From: Clostridia bacterium
GTDB taxonomy: Bacteria > Bacillota > Clostridia > Oscillospirales > CAG-272
Reading direction: 5' to 3'
Assembly: GCA_017443595.1 (NCBI GenBank)
Contig: JAFSYU010000019.1
Coordinates: 1 to 50,233 of the forward strand
Length of the DNA: 50,233 bases
Part shown: piece by piece, positions 17,810 through 26,034 of the stretch
Layout: the number at the start of each line of letters is the position of its first letter
Position numbering within the stretch: the first letter of the stretch is position 1
Notes under the pieces: generated by a model
What the model was told of the DNA's origin: nothing
Seen by the model: only the letters and a program-made list of their open reading frames with translations
Databases searched by the model: none
Made by a program: the position numbers and the translations under genes

Positions 17810-18859
17810 TTAAATTTCAATAAGATTTTTGGGGGATTTGGAGATATCGCGGCATCCGTCCGCATAGTGAAGCACCATATCTTCTATCCTGCAGCCGTAT
17901 TTTCCGGCTATGTAAATACCCGGCTCAACGGTTATTACGTGGCCTTTGCTCAGCTTTACGCCGGGTCTGTAGCTGCTCACGCTCGGCATTTCGTGGATGT
18001 ATAATCCTACGCCGTGACCTAAGCTGTGGCCGAACGTGCCGGGGTAATCCTTGTCTATTATATCACGGGCTATCTTATCAAGTCCCGCCAGATCGGCACC
18101 GGGCACAGCCGCCTCAAGCGCGGCCTCCTGCGCGGCTTTTACCGTGTAATACAGCTTTTTCATGTCTTCATCGGCTTTGCCGACTACGACGGTACGCGTC
18201 ATATCGGAGCAGTAGCCTAAATACTTAGCGCCGAAATCCATTGTGAGAAATCCCTTCTGCACCTTTACGTCGCGCGGTACGCCGTGCGGCATGGATGACG
18301 CCGTGCCGGATACCGCTATCGTCTCAAAAGCAACGCAGTCCGCGCCGTGCGTACGCATATATACCTCAAGCTCAAGCGCGACTTCTTTTTCCGTTCTGTC
18401 CGTTGAGATGAAGCCTAAAACGTGCTCGAACGCCGCGTCGGCTATGCTCTGGGCTTTTACTATGTTGTCAAGCTCGTCTTCGTCCTTGAATTCGCGCAGT
18501 TTGTCCACCGCGTCGCCTATCGGAACAAATTCTATATCCGCAAACCTTTCCTTGAAGCCCCGAAGCTCCGACACGGTAACGCAAAGATCCTCAAATCCTA
18601 CTTTTTTAACGTTAAGATCGGAGAACAGTTCTTTGAGCGCGCCGCCTTTGAGCAGGACTTTGACAGTCCCCTCGGACGCTTCCGCCGCTTCTATGTAGCG
18701 CGAATCTGTTATAAGATACGTTTCTTTCGGCGTTACGAACGCGTAACCGTCCGTGTAAGCGAACGCCGTTGCGTAATATTCGTTTACTTCGCTTGTAAGA
18801 AGTATACCGTCGCACCCTTCGGGAATGACGGTCTTTATTTTTTCAAACTTGCCTTTCAT
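17810..18859 (-). CDS. M24 family Xaa-Pro aminopeptidase / dipeptidase
   Basis: A 349-residue creatinase/prolidase-fold metallopeptidase acting on N-terminal Xaa-Pro bonds. The N-terminal creatinase domain (about 1-125) is followed by the pita-bread domain, whose dinuclear metal ligands lie in LTMDFGAKYLGYCSDMTRT, GHSLGHGVGLYIHE, VEPGIYI and CRIEDMV. All five expected ligand positions are recognisable. The length is typical of PepQ/YqhT-type enzymes beside efp in Firmicutes. It shares the efp operon and has its own upstream promoter. Confidence 0.92.
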   Translation of the reverse strand: MKGKFEKIKTVIPEGCDGILLTSEVNEYYATAFAYTDGYAFVTPKETYLITDSRYIEAAEASEGTVKVLLKGGALKELFSDLNVKKVGFEDLCVTVSELRGFKERFADIEFVPIGDAVDKLREFKDEDELDNIVKAQSIADAAFEHVLGFISTDRTEKEVALELEVYMRTHGADCVAFETIAVSGTASSMPHGVPRDVKVQKGFLTMDFGAKYLGYCSDMTRTVVVGKADEDMKKLYYTVKAAQEAALEAAVPGADLAGLDKIARDIIDKDYPGTFGHSLGHGVGLYIHEMPSVSSYRPGVKLSKGHVITVEPGIYIAGKYGCRIEDMVLHYADGCRDISKSPKNLIEI

Positions 18860-18887
18860 ACAATGACCTTCTTTTCAATTTTTTTTT

Positions 18888-18916
18888 ATTTTATCATAAA
18901 TACAGTGATTTGTCAA
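18888..18916 (-). promoter_or_regulatory. Sigma-A promoter of the M24 peptidase gene
   Basis: Minus-strand TTGACA (18916-18911), 17-bp spacer, TAAAAT (18893-18888), about 30 nt before the ATG at 18859. Confidence 0.8.
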
Positions 18917-18921
18917 TATAA

Positions 18922-18951
18922 AACCGCACATGGGGGATAGTGCGGTTCTTT
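18922..18951 (-). terminator. Terminator of the DUF4173-type gene
   Basis: A stem AACCGCAC / GTGCGGTT with a ten-nt loop lies just after the stop of the membrane protein gene. On the minus strand it continues into TTATATT, a modest T-run. Confidence 0.6.
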
Positions 18952-18970
18952 GTATATACCAAACCGTTGA

Positions 18971-20560
18971 TTAAAACGGCTCGGATGCTTTTTCAGCCCG
19001 CCGGCGCGGGTAGTTGAAATGTATTATATCGTATCCGTCTGCGCTTTCGTGCTTTCTTTTTGAAAGTATCTCGGCCGCTTTAGTTGTCACCGCCTCGTTT
19101 TCTTCATCGCTTCTGCCGTCCACCGGCCGTGTGAGTTTCAAGATATACGGCACGGCGGAATCGGACAGTTTGCCTAACTGTATCATATCCACTTTTTCCA
19201 TTCTGCCCGATATATAGGCGTTCACGTTGTATTCGGCTATCCTGCCGTCAACGTCACAGAAGCACAGCGCGCCGAACAGTACGGCAAACACAGCGGCAAG
19301 CGTGCCGAAATAATTGAATTTGCCGAATACCTGCTTAACTATCACAAACACGAACGCGAACGCGAGCAGTATCATGAACCAGCTTGTGAAAAGGCGCAGT
19401 CTGCTCAGACCGTACGCGTCTATATACATTATCATTTTTGACATCGCCACGGCTATTAGCAGCAGCGTGAAGCACGACATGACAACGGAATAGATCCTGA
19501 GCGGCAGCGCGGCTTTTCCGCCTTCTTTTTTCTTTGTAAACGTCGCAAGTATGATTATAACAGCCATATTTATCACGGCGACGGCGCACAGCTCAAAAAA
19601 TCCGGACCGCGCGTATTCCGCATACGTCATTCCGTCCGGCAGATTTGAGGCAAAGCCGCCGAAATAATAATTTGCCTGCACGGATAAAAAGATAATGTAA
19701 AGTATGCATACCGGAGTCACCGCCGCGTACGCTATCGCCTGAGGTATGACGGACACGGCGTTTAAAAATCTGAAATGCTGCTCCCTTGTGAGCACGCCTT
19801 GATGCTTTGCGGATGCGTTTGAGTAAAGCGAGCCGAACATATACATGGCAAGAGGCACGCCGGCCATGAACCAGAGTATTTCGTCAAGGATGCCGTGCGA
19901 CAGAAAATCAACTCCGGATCTCATCACGCTGTTAAAGCCGGAATCCGCGGAGCAGAGAAGCCACGCCACAATGATCGTCGGTATCACGGCGGCAAAAAGA
20001 CCGACCGCGATATGCCAGCCGCGGAAATGCCCCTTTTTTTCGCGCTTGCCGGAGAATGCCGCCGGAAAAATACTGACGAATGACGAAAACGGCATAATGA
20101 ATACGGATTTTATCATATCAAAAACGAACATATCGTTTATGAATTCACGCCTGCCGGAGCCGTGTATGAAATACGGATAAAACAGCAGCGCAAAGAAAAT
20201 GAATACGGTCACAAGACCTTTTATAAACGCGTCGTCCGAGATGATATAAACGGACGAAAACGAGGCGACGAATATCAGATACAGGATCTGCGGCAGGCGC
20301 TGTACCGCGCCCTTGCATTTCACGTACACTGCTGTCGCGGCGGTCATAAGCACGACCGTGACGGCAGCGCCGAGGCCCGCGTCGCCGAAGCTTCTTAATA
20401 CAAAATATCCCAAAACAAAACAGACAAACGCAAAAACACGCTCCGCAATACCGTACCGCGGTTTTTTTATAACGGGACAGTCCCCGTAGTTTTCGTTGAA
20501 TTCCGCTTCATACGCCTCTTCAGCTTCCGTATCCGCTTCTTCCAGAACAAGCTCTTTCAT
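18971..20560 (-). CDS. DUF4153/DUF4173-type polytopic membrane protein
   Basis: A 529-residue integral membrane protein with an acidic cytoplasmic N-terminus (LVLEEADTEAEEAYEAEFNE) followed by about ten to twelve hydrophobic segments. It ends in a C-terminal soluble tail after the motif ISGRMEKVDMIQLGKLSDSAVPYI. The long run of spans with HFRFLNAVSVIPQAIAYA in a loop and the conserved tail resemble DUF4173 (DUF4153 clan) proteins of Firmicutes. The function is unknown. The start at 20560 is chosen because AAGGGAG lies seven nt upstream; a longer reading of 12 residues lacks such a site. Confidence 0.7.
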   Translation of the reverse strand: MKELVLEEADTEAEEAYEAEFNENYGDCPVIKKPRYGIAERVFAFVCFVLGYFVLRSFGDAGLGAAVTVVLMTAATAVYVKCKGAVQRLPQILYLIFVASFSSVYIISDDAFIKGLVTVFIFFALLFYPYFIHGSGRREFINDMFVFDMIKSVFIMPFSSFVSIFPAAFSGKREKKGHFRGWHIAVGLFAAVIPTIIVAWLLCSADSGFNSVMRSGVDFLSHGILDEILWFMAGVPLAMYMFGSLYSNASAKHQGVLTREQHFRFLNAVSVIPQAIAYAAVTPVCILYIIFLSVQANYYFGGFASNLPDGMTYAEYARSGFFELCAVAVINMAVIIILATFTKKKEGGKAALPLRIYSVVMSCFTLLLIAVAMSKMIMYIDAYGLSRLRLFTSWFMILLAFAFVFVIVKQVFGKFNYFGTLAAVFAVLFGALCFCDVDGRIAEYNVNAYISGRMEKVDMIQLGKLSDSAVPYILKLTRPVDGRSDEENEAVTTKAAEILSKRKHESADGYDIIHFNYPRRRAEKASEPF

Positions 20561-20586
20561 ATAACAGCTCCCTTGATTTTTTTCAT

Positions 20587-20615
20587 ATGATACCACATAA
20601 ATTTCGATTTGTCAA
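20587..20615 (-). promoter_or_regulatory. Sigma-A promoter of the DUF4173-type gene
   Basis: Minus-strand TTGACA (20615-20610), 17-bp spacer, TATCAT (20592-20587), 27 nt before the chosen ATG. Confidence 0.8.
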
Positions 20616-20801
20616 TACAAAATTATTGAAAAACGATAAAAATTTAGTTTTAATCCGATTATTTTTGGCTTTGCACAAAAAACGCGGGATATGACAAAAC
20701 AAAAGGGCGGCAATAAATATTTACAAATCATTATACTGTATACGTTTAAAAATCTCAAAAAAAGGGATATGATTTATAAAAAAGCCCGGGAGAATATATA
20801 C

Positions 20802-21842
20802 ATGAAAAAACTGATATCACTGCTGCTTTGCGCGGCGTTTATATATACCGTATTTCTTACCTCGTGTCAGACCGTGCCGGAGGAGACCTCACAGCCGGTA
20901 ACGGAGACGGTCGCGGACGTAACGGAAACGGAAACACGGGAAGACGGCACACAGGCCGAAACGGAAACGGAGACGGAGACCGAAGCGGAGACGGAAGCGG
21001 AGCCGCCGTCGCCGTACGGTATGTTCACTATGGCGGACAACCCCGTAAACGTCACGGTAACGTCGCCTTACGCGATACTGATAGACGCAAAGACCAAAGA
21101 GATCTTATACATAAACTGCGAACCTGATGAAAAAATATATCCTGCAAGCACCACAAAGGTGCTGACTGCGATAATAGCGCTGAAATACTGCGAGCCGGAC
21201 GTCGTTTTCACCGCCGGGGACGAGCTTACGCTCCTTGCCTCTGATTCTTCCATAGCCTATATAAAAACGGGTCACGCGCTTACGCTTGAAATGCTTATAG
21301 AGGGCATGATGCTGCCGTCCGGCGGCGACGCGGCGTATACCGTCGCCGCGGGCGTGGGCAGGATAATAGCCAAAAACGGGGAGCTTTCCGGAGTTGACGC
21401 GGTAAAGGTATTCGTTGACGAGATGAACAGATACGGAAAAGAGGAGCTCGGACTGCAAAATTCCCATTTCACGTGTCCTGACGGTTATCACGACGACGGT
21501 CATTATACAACGCTTATAGATATAATGACGGTGGCGTACGCGGCGCTTTCCGAGCCGATAATAATGAAATACGCGGGACTTGAGCATGACGACGTAAGAT
21601 ACGCGAGCGGCCATAAAAACAGCTGGAACAACACAAACAAGCTGATAGACCCGGACAGCCCGTATTTTTATGAAAACGCAACGGGGCTGAAGACCGGATC
21701 TACGGATGAGGCGGGTTACTGTCTTATATCCTCCGCCGCGTTCAGCACCAGATCGGTGATCGCCGGCGTTTTCGGCTGCAAGAGCAATAAGGAACGCTGT
21801 ACGGATTCAAGATCTTTGCTTGTAATAGGAATAAACAGATGA
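20802..21842 (+). CDS. D-alanyl-D-alanine carboxypeptidase lipoprotein (S11)
   Basis: A 346-residue penicillin-binding S11 carboxypeptidase that trims the terminal D-Ala from peptidoglycan stem peptides. A lipobox (FLTSC) anchors it outside the membrane. A Glu/Thr-repeat linker at about residues 37-66 spaces the catalytic domain. The nucleophile motif is S116-T-T-K119 and the KTG motif is K297-T-G. The second motif, usually SxN, reads S173-G-G175, so the Asn is replaced by Gly. It lacks the C-terminal PBP5 domain and amphipathic helix, consistent with lipid anchoring instead. The ATG at 20802 follows CGGGAG. The next gene overlaps it by 4 nt. Confidence 0.88.
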   Translation: MKKLISLLLCAAFIYTVFLTSCQTVPEETSQPVTETVADVTETETREDGTQAETETETETEAETEAEPPSPYGMFTMADNPVNVTVTSPYAILIDAKTKEILYINCEPDEKIYPASTTKVLTAIIALKYCEPDVVFTAGDELTLLASDSSIAYIKTGHALTLEMLIEGMMLPSGGDAAYTVAAGVGRIIAKNGELSGVDAVKVFVDEMNRYGKEELGLQNSHFTCPDGYHDDGHYTTLIDIMTVAYAALSEPIIMKYAGLEHDDVRYASGHKNSWNNTNKLIDPDSPYFYENATGLKTGSTDEAGYCLISSAAFSTRSVIAGVFGCKSNKERCTDSRSLLVIGINR

Positions 21843-22255
21843 TGAAAAAGCCGAAAAAAGCTGTGAGGACAGCTGTCGGCGTATCAGCGCCGCTCGTTCT
21901 TGCGGCGCTGATCTTTGTTTTTATAAAATTCGGCAGCCCGCCGTGTCTGTTTCACTCGGCAACCGGCTTTTACTGCCCCGGCTGCGGCGCGGGACGCGCG
22001 CTGAAAGCGCTGCTTGAATTAAGAATAACGGACGCTTTGCAGTATAACGTATTTTTCACTCTTTCACTTCCTCTTGCCGCGCTTTTTTTGATAAAACTGT
22101 ACGTATGGTTCGTATTTGATAAGGAAATAATGAAAAGACTGAAGATAACGGACAAAGGCGCTGTTATTTACGCGGCTCTGCTCGGCTTGTTTTTTGTGCT
22201 GAGAAACGTGCCCGTCAAGCCTTTTTCGTATCTTTGCCCGGACGTTTTTTTGTAA
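21839..22255 (+). CDS. DUF2752 membrane protein
   Basis: A 138-residue protein with about three hydrophobic segments and the DUF2752 signature CLFHSATGFYCPGCGAGRA, a CPGCG pair at the membrane edge. The function of the family is unknown. The start codon overlaps the stop of the carboxypeptidase (ATGA), implying translational coupling. A second ATG directly follows as an alternative start. Confidence 0.82.
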   Translation: MMKKPKKAVRTAVGVSAPLVLAALIFVFIKFGSPPCLFHSATGFYCPGCGAGRALKALLELRITDALQYNVFFTLSLPLAALFLIKLYVWFVFDKEIMKRLKITDKGAVIYAALLGLFFVLRNVPVKPFSYLCPDVFL

Positions 22256-22263
22256 AAACCGTA

Positions 22264-22292
22264 TTGACAAAAATACGCCTCTGTTGTATAAT
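22264..22292 (+). promoter_or_regulatory. Sigma-A promoter of the zinc-ribbon gene pair
   Basis: Perfect TTGACA (22264-22269), 17-bp spacer and perfect TATAAT (22287-22292), with GAAGGGAG downstream before the ATG at 22325. Confidence 0.85.
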
Positions 22293-22324
22293 AACGTAAA
22301 AGAGAAGGGAGTTGATATCCTACA

Positions 22325-22834
22325 ATGCCCGTATGCCCAAAATGCGGAACGTATTATGATGACAACAGAAATTTCTGCACGGAATGCGGTCAAAAGCTGA
22401 GCGGTCAGCCGCATGAAGCGGAAAACACGGAACAGCCTGAGACCAACGCGTGGCAGGACAGATATCAGCAGTACCGCAAAAATTACGGTCAGCAGTATGA
22501 GCAGTACCGGCAGCCGCAGCGGAGTGAAGCGTTTTTTGCCCCGGAGGAGGACAGAGCGCCCGAGGACGGAGGCAAAGCTCTCGGCATTTTCAGCCTTGTG
22601 TTCGGCATACTCGGATTCGTATGCTGTCTGTTCCCGGCGTTTTCCGTGGCGGGTCTTATAACCGGTATACTGGGAGTAAGAAAAAGCGGAAGAGCCGTTG
22701 CAAAAGTCGGTCTTATACTCTCCGTGATAAGCCTTGTGCTTTTCCTCATAGCTCTTATCATCACCGCCGTGAACGGCTTTGATCTGAGCGCTCTTAAGCT
22801 TGAAGAGCTTATGAAAATGATAGGATTTTATTAA
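22325..22834 (+). CDS. Zinc-ribbon membrane protein with DUF4190-like domain (copy 1)
   Basis: A 169-residue protein. An N-terminal zinc ribbon (CPKCG and CTECG, residues 4-22) is followed by a Gln/Tyr-rich disordered linker. Two membrane spans form a DUF4190-like module (ALGIFSLVFGILGFVCCLFP.. and KVGLILSVISLVLFLIALII) around a GLITGILGVRKSGRAVA loop. The function is unknown. It is followed 41 nt later by a paralogue of the same architecture. There is no signal peptide, so the zinc ribbon is predicted to be cytoplasmic. Confidence 0.78.
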   Translation: MPVCPKCGTYYDDNRNFCTECGQKLSGQPHEAENTEQPETNAWQDRYQQYRKNYGQQYEQYRQPQRSEAFFAPEEDRAPEDGGKALGIFSLVFGILGFVCCLFPAFSVAGLITGILGVRKSGRAVAKVGLILSVISLVLFLIALIITAVNGFDLSALKLEELMKMIGFY

Positions 22835-22875
22835 TTTATCATACGAAATATGAAAAAAAGAAAGGAAACACAGTT

Positions 22876-23406
22876 ATGTCATTTTGTACTAAATGCGGCG
22901 CTCAGAATGCGGATAACGTATCGTTCTGCACCAACTGCGGCGCTCCGATGAACACTGCGCAGCCTCAGCCCCAGCCTCAGCCTCAGCCGCAGCCCCAGCC
23001 TCAGCAGCCTGTATTTTACGCGCAGACCGTATATACCGCTCAGCCGGTCCAGGGCAAAAAAGAAGTAAGCAAAGGCAAACGTATAGCAAGCCTTATACTT
23101 TCCATATTCAGCTTTATACTTGCTCTTACGGCGTTCGGTACTTCATTTATACCGTTTTACGGATTGGTGTCCGGTCTTACGTGCGCTATATTGGGCCTTA
23201 TAATGGGTATAGTGTCCTGCGCTCTGTGTAAGAGAGGCCTTGCTGTTGCCGGTATAGTTATTTCCGCAATTTCGATATTCGTTGCGATAGGTATGTTTAT
23301 TTTATATACCGTAGCGACAGGCTTGACAGCCGCCGCGGCGAACAGTGAAGATGTTTCGGGCTGGATAAACGATATAATAAACAGCATAGAACAAAAAGTG
23401 AAGTAA
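22876..23406 (+). CDS. Zinc-ribbon membrane protein with DUF4190-like domain (copy 2)
   Basis: A 176-residue paralogue of the preceding gene. It has a zinc ribbon (CTKCG and CTNCG), a Pro-Gln dipeptide repeat linker at about residues 33-52, and two membrane spans around a CAILGLIMGIVSCALCKRG loop. AAAGGA precedes the ATG. It shares the upstream promoter and ends at a strong terminator. The function is unknown; the layout suggests a membrane protein whose cytoplasmic zinc ribbon binds a protein or nucleic-acid partner. Confidence 0.78.
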   Translation: MSFCTKCGAQNADNVSFCTNCGAPMNTAQPQPQPQPQPQPQPQQPVFYAQTVYTAQPVQGKKEVSKGKRIASLILSIFSFILALTAFGTSFIPFYGLVSGLTCAILGLIMGIVSCALCKRGLAVAGIVISAISIFVAIGMFILYTVATGLTAAAANSEDVSGWINDIINSIEQKVK

Positions 23407-23412
23407 AAAATC

Positions 23413-23450
23413 CCGGTACGAAAACGTTTTCGTACCGGCTTTTTTATTTT
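23413..23450. terminator. Bidirectional terminator between the zinc-ribbon genes and spoIIE
   Basis: A perfect 13-bp palindromic stem (CCGGTACGAAAAC / GTTTTCGTACCGG) is followed by CTTTTTTATTTTT on the plus strand and by GATTTTTT on the minus strand. It can therefore end both convergent transcription units. Confidence 0.88.
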
Positions 23451-25778
23451 TCAGACGGTCTCGCACAGTCTTACGGCGAGCACGGTCATATCGTCGCGGC
23501 AGCCGTACCGTTTTTCCGCTTCTTCTATCAGCGTGTCGCATATCAGCGCGGGATCGGTGCAGTCAAGCTCGCCTAAAAGCCCGTTTATCCACGGCGCGTC
23601 CTCGGAGCTGCCCGTTATGCCGTCGCTCACCATTACGACAACGTCGCCGCACAGCAGTTTGAATTCAACTTTTTCCGCGCACAGTTCTTTCATTATGCCG
23701 ACGGGCGGCGTGTGAGAGGCTATGCGGTATACCTTGCCCTTGCGAAGGACGAACGACGGCGACGCTCCGCATTTGTAAAACGCGGCTTCTCCGGACAAAA
23801 GATCGGCTTCAAGCATATCAACTGTGGAAAAACACTCCGCGCGCCTTTGCCGTATTATCTGATTGAGCGTCTCCAGCGTTACGGCTCTGTCGCAGCCGGC
23901 GTACAGCAGTCTGCCCAAAACTATGCCGGAGAGGCGCGACGCGGCAGCCGCGTCTTTACCGCTGCCCATACCGTCGCATACGGTGCAGAACAGTCTGTCG
24001 TCGCATTCCGTATAAAACGCGGTGTCTCCGTTTACTATCTCTTCGGCTTTGGGCTTGTCCGCTATGTTCACCTCCGCCCGCATGACCGGCGCGCTTTCCG
24101 TGCGAAGCACGGCAAGACCGGACGCTGTCGTTATCTCCGGCGCCGTAAGCTTTATTTTCAGCGCCTTTTCCGCCGCCGTTTTAAGCTCGGTGCAGCTTTG
24201 CTTTATCCGCCTTATATCCGCGCCGGACGCGACTATCTGCTTTTTTCTTTCTCCGCATACTGCGATATCTCCGCGGAAAAGCTCTCTGTAATAAGGCAGT
24301 GAGGAAAGCGCTTTTTCCGACGCGGGGTCGCGCTTCAGATGATCTTTGTGCGATCTTTTTGCGTACAGCATCTTTGACAGCGCCGCGTAGTCCGACGACA
24401 CTACGCCCGCCTTGTCGCACACGGACAGCTTTTTTATGTATTCCGACGTTTTTATATTCAGCTTTACCGGAATGACGTCGGCGTGGCGGCAGACGTTTCT
24501 GACGTTTTCCGGCAGATCGGACCTGTCAAGGGTTCTTTTTTCTTTCGCTTTGCCGCAAAGCAAAAGAAGCTCGCTTTTTTCCGCTTTTCCGTGCAGCGGA
24601 AAACATTCGTATCTGTTTTTGCAGTCAAAACAAAACTCTTCAAAAACCTCTTCAAACGAGGAGCAGAGTTCTTTTTTATCCGGCCGTCTTTCGCTTGCGG
24701 ATATATCCGCCGTTAATTCCGATATGCTTTTGAGGGCGTCCGCCAGCTTTTTTGCGTCCGCGTCCGTTTTTTCAAGCGCGTCCGCGTATGTCACGGTCTC
24801 CGAATATGAGGTTATAAGACCTCTTACCTTGTTGTCAAGCGCTCCGTTTATGCGCTTTATCGCTCCGAAATATTCGGCGGCGAGCACCGCGCACGACGCT
24901 GCGGCGGCTTCCGGCAGATTTGACGTAATAACGCTGAAGCCTCCCGTCTGCATCCCTATGAAAAGTCCCGCTGCAACGGAAAACAAAACGCCTATGTAAG
25001 CGGAAAGCGGCGCGAGCAGACCGCACAAAAAACCGACCGCGCCGAACATCGGACAAAGCGATATGTCGACCGCCGCCCCGCACAAAAACCCGGACGCAAC
25101 GCCGCGCAGCGCGCCGCCGCGGCGAGACGCGCCGAGAGTCAGCGCAAACGCCGCGAAAGCGGATAAGGAAACGCCGAAAAGCGAAAACGCTTTGAGTGAT
25201 ATAACGACGGAGAACATCATTGCGGCAAGCCCCGCCTCGTATTTTTCCGTATTTTTGTTTTCCGCGTCTGAAAACAAAGAATAAGCGTAAACGGCGCCGC
25301 AGGCGCAGAGTATGAAAAACGCCGCCGCCAAAAGATCGTAATAGCGGAAACCGCCGTAAATTATCCTTATGAGCGAGATCGTCACGGAGCCCGCCGCCGC
25401 GGACGATATACGCGGAGCAAGCCCGTCGCGCAGAGAAAAAACCGCCGCTTCTTTTCTGTGCAAAACAAAAGAAAGCGCGTATCTGAAACCGAGCGCCACT
25501 ATGAGCCCGGACAGAGTCATAACCGTATTTTCTTTGCCGGATAAAACGGCGGATATTATAAGTCCCGCCGCGGCAAACGGTATGCCTTCCCTTGCCGCGC
25601 AGACAAACGCGAGACCTAACGGCGCCGTCTCGAATATAAGCTCCGCGCCGCCGAACAGATAAGCTATAACGCCGTACACGGCGCCGTATATTATGCTTGT
25701 CCTTTTTTCTTTAAAAAACTCCTTTACCTTATCCGCGGCAATAAATTTTGACGGCGCGGCTTTTACTTTTTCTTTCAT
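23451..25778 (-). CDS. spoIIE: Stage II sporulation protein E
   Basis: A 775-residue membrane PP2C-type phosphatase that dephosphorylates SpoIIAA to activate sigma-F in the forespore. The N-terminal half holds about ten membrane spans (about residues 30-310). A central regulatory region with several Cys motifs (CFDCKNRYEC) follows. The C-terminal phosphatase contains the metal-binding motif VCDGMGSGKDAAAASRLS and VSDGITGSSEDAPW. The length is close to that of other SpoIIE proteins. ATG at 25778 is preferred over an upstream GTG-type reading, with GGAAGG upstream at a long spacing. It shows that this organism carries the sporulation commitment pathway. Confidence 0.95.
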   Translation of the reverse strand: MKEKVKAAPSKFIAADKVKEFFKEKRTSIIYGAVYGVIAYLFGGAELIFETAPLGLAFVCAAREGIPFAAAGLIISAVLSGKENTVMTLSGLIVALGFRYALSFVLHRKEAAVFSLRDGLAPRISSAAAGSVTISLIRIIYGGFRYYDLLAAAFFILCACGAVYAYSLFSDAENKNTEKYEAGLAAMMFSVVISLKAFSLFGVSLSAFAAFALTLGASRRGGALRGVASGFLCGAAVDISLCPMFGAVGFLCGLLAPLSAYIGVLFSVAAGLFIGMQTGGFSVITSNLPEAAAASCAVLAAEYFGAIKRINGALDNKVRGLITSYSETVTYADALEKTDADAKKLADALKSISELTADISASERRPDKKELCSSFEEVFEEFCFDCKNRYECFPLHGKAEKSELLLLCGKAKEKRTLDRSDLPENVRNVCRHADVIPVKLNIKTSEYIKKLSVCDKAGVVSSDYAALSKMLYAKRSHKDHLKRDPASEKALSSLPYYRELFRGDIAVCGERKKQIVASGADIRRIKQSCTELKTAAEKALKIKLTAPEITTASGLAVLRTESAPVMRAEVNIADKPKAEEIVNGDTAFYTECDDRLFCTVCDGMGSGKDAAAASRLSGIVLGRLLYAGCDRAVTLETLNQIIRQRRAECFSTVDMLEADLLSGEAAFYKCGASPSFVLRKGKVYRIASHTPPVGIMKELCAEKVEFKLLCGDVVVMVSDGITGSSEDAPWINGLLGELDCTDPALICDTLIEEAEKRYGCRDDMTVLAVRLCETV

Positions 25779-25813
25779 CCTGTTGTTTACCTTCCTTTTT
25801 TGTTTCCGTTTAT

Positions 25814-25860
25814 ATGATACGGAAAACAAAGCGATAAAGGTGTCGCACTCTCGTGTCGGC
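25814..25860 (-). promoter_or_regulatory. Candidate Spo0A-controlled spoIIE promoter
   Basis: On the minus strand a TATCAT -10 box (25819-25814) lacks a recognisable -35. On the plus strand two 0A-box-like heptamers, TGTCGCA (25841-25847) and TGTCGGC (25854-25860), lie 13 bp apart in the -35 region and upstream. The 0A consensus is TGTCGAA. spoIIE is a known Spo0A target in Bacillus, so this assignment is reasoned but unproven. Confidence 0.4.
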
Positions 25861-25969
25861 AAATATTTTTTAATTGCGATAAAAAGAAAAGAAACGCCCG
25901 GTTTTTGTGTTATTAAACGTTTTAGTCGCCGTGTGACGAAATTTATTTGTAAAAAATGGTGAAAACGGA

Positions 25970-25998
25970 TTGAAATTTTATAAAAAGTATGATATTAT
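25970..25998 (+). promoter_or_regulatory. Promoter of the solute-binding protein / mannosidase unit
   Basis: TTGAAA (25970-25975), 17-bp spacer, TATTAT (25993-25998). The ATG at 26035 lies about 30 nt beyond the expected start of transcription. Confidence 0.7.
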
Positions 25999-26034
25999 AT
26001 ATATCATAATATACAATATAGAAAGGATGACGTG

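Noticed and set aside
20867..21127. Repeat-rich short frames over the carboxypeptidase linker
   Set aside because: They are frame shadows of the Glu/Thr codon repeat in the real gene.
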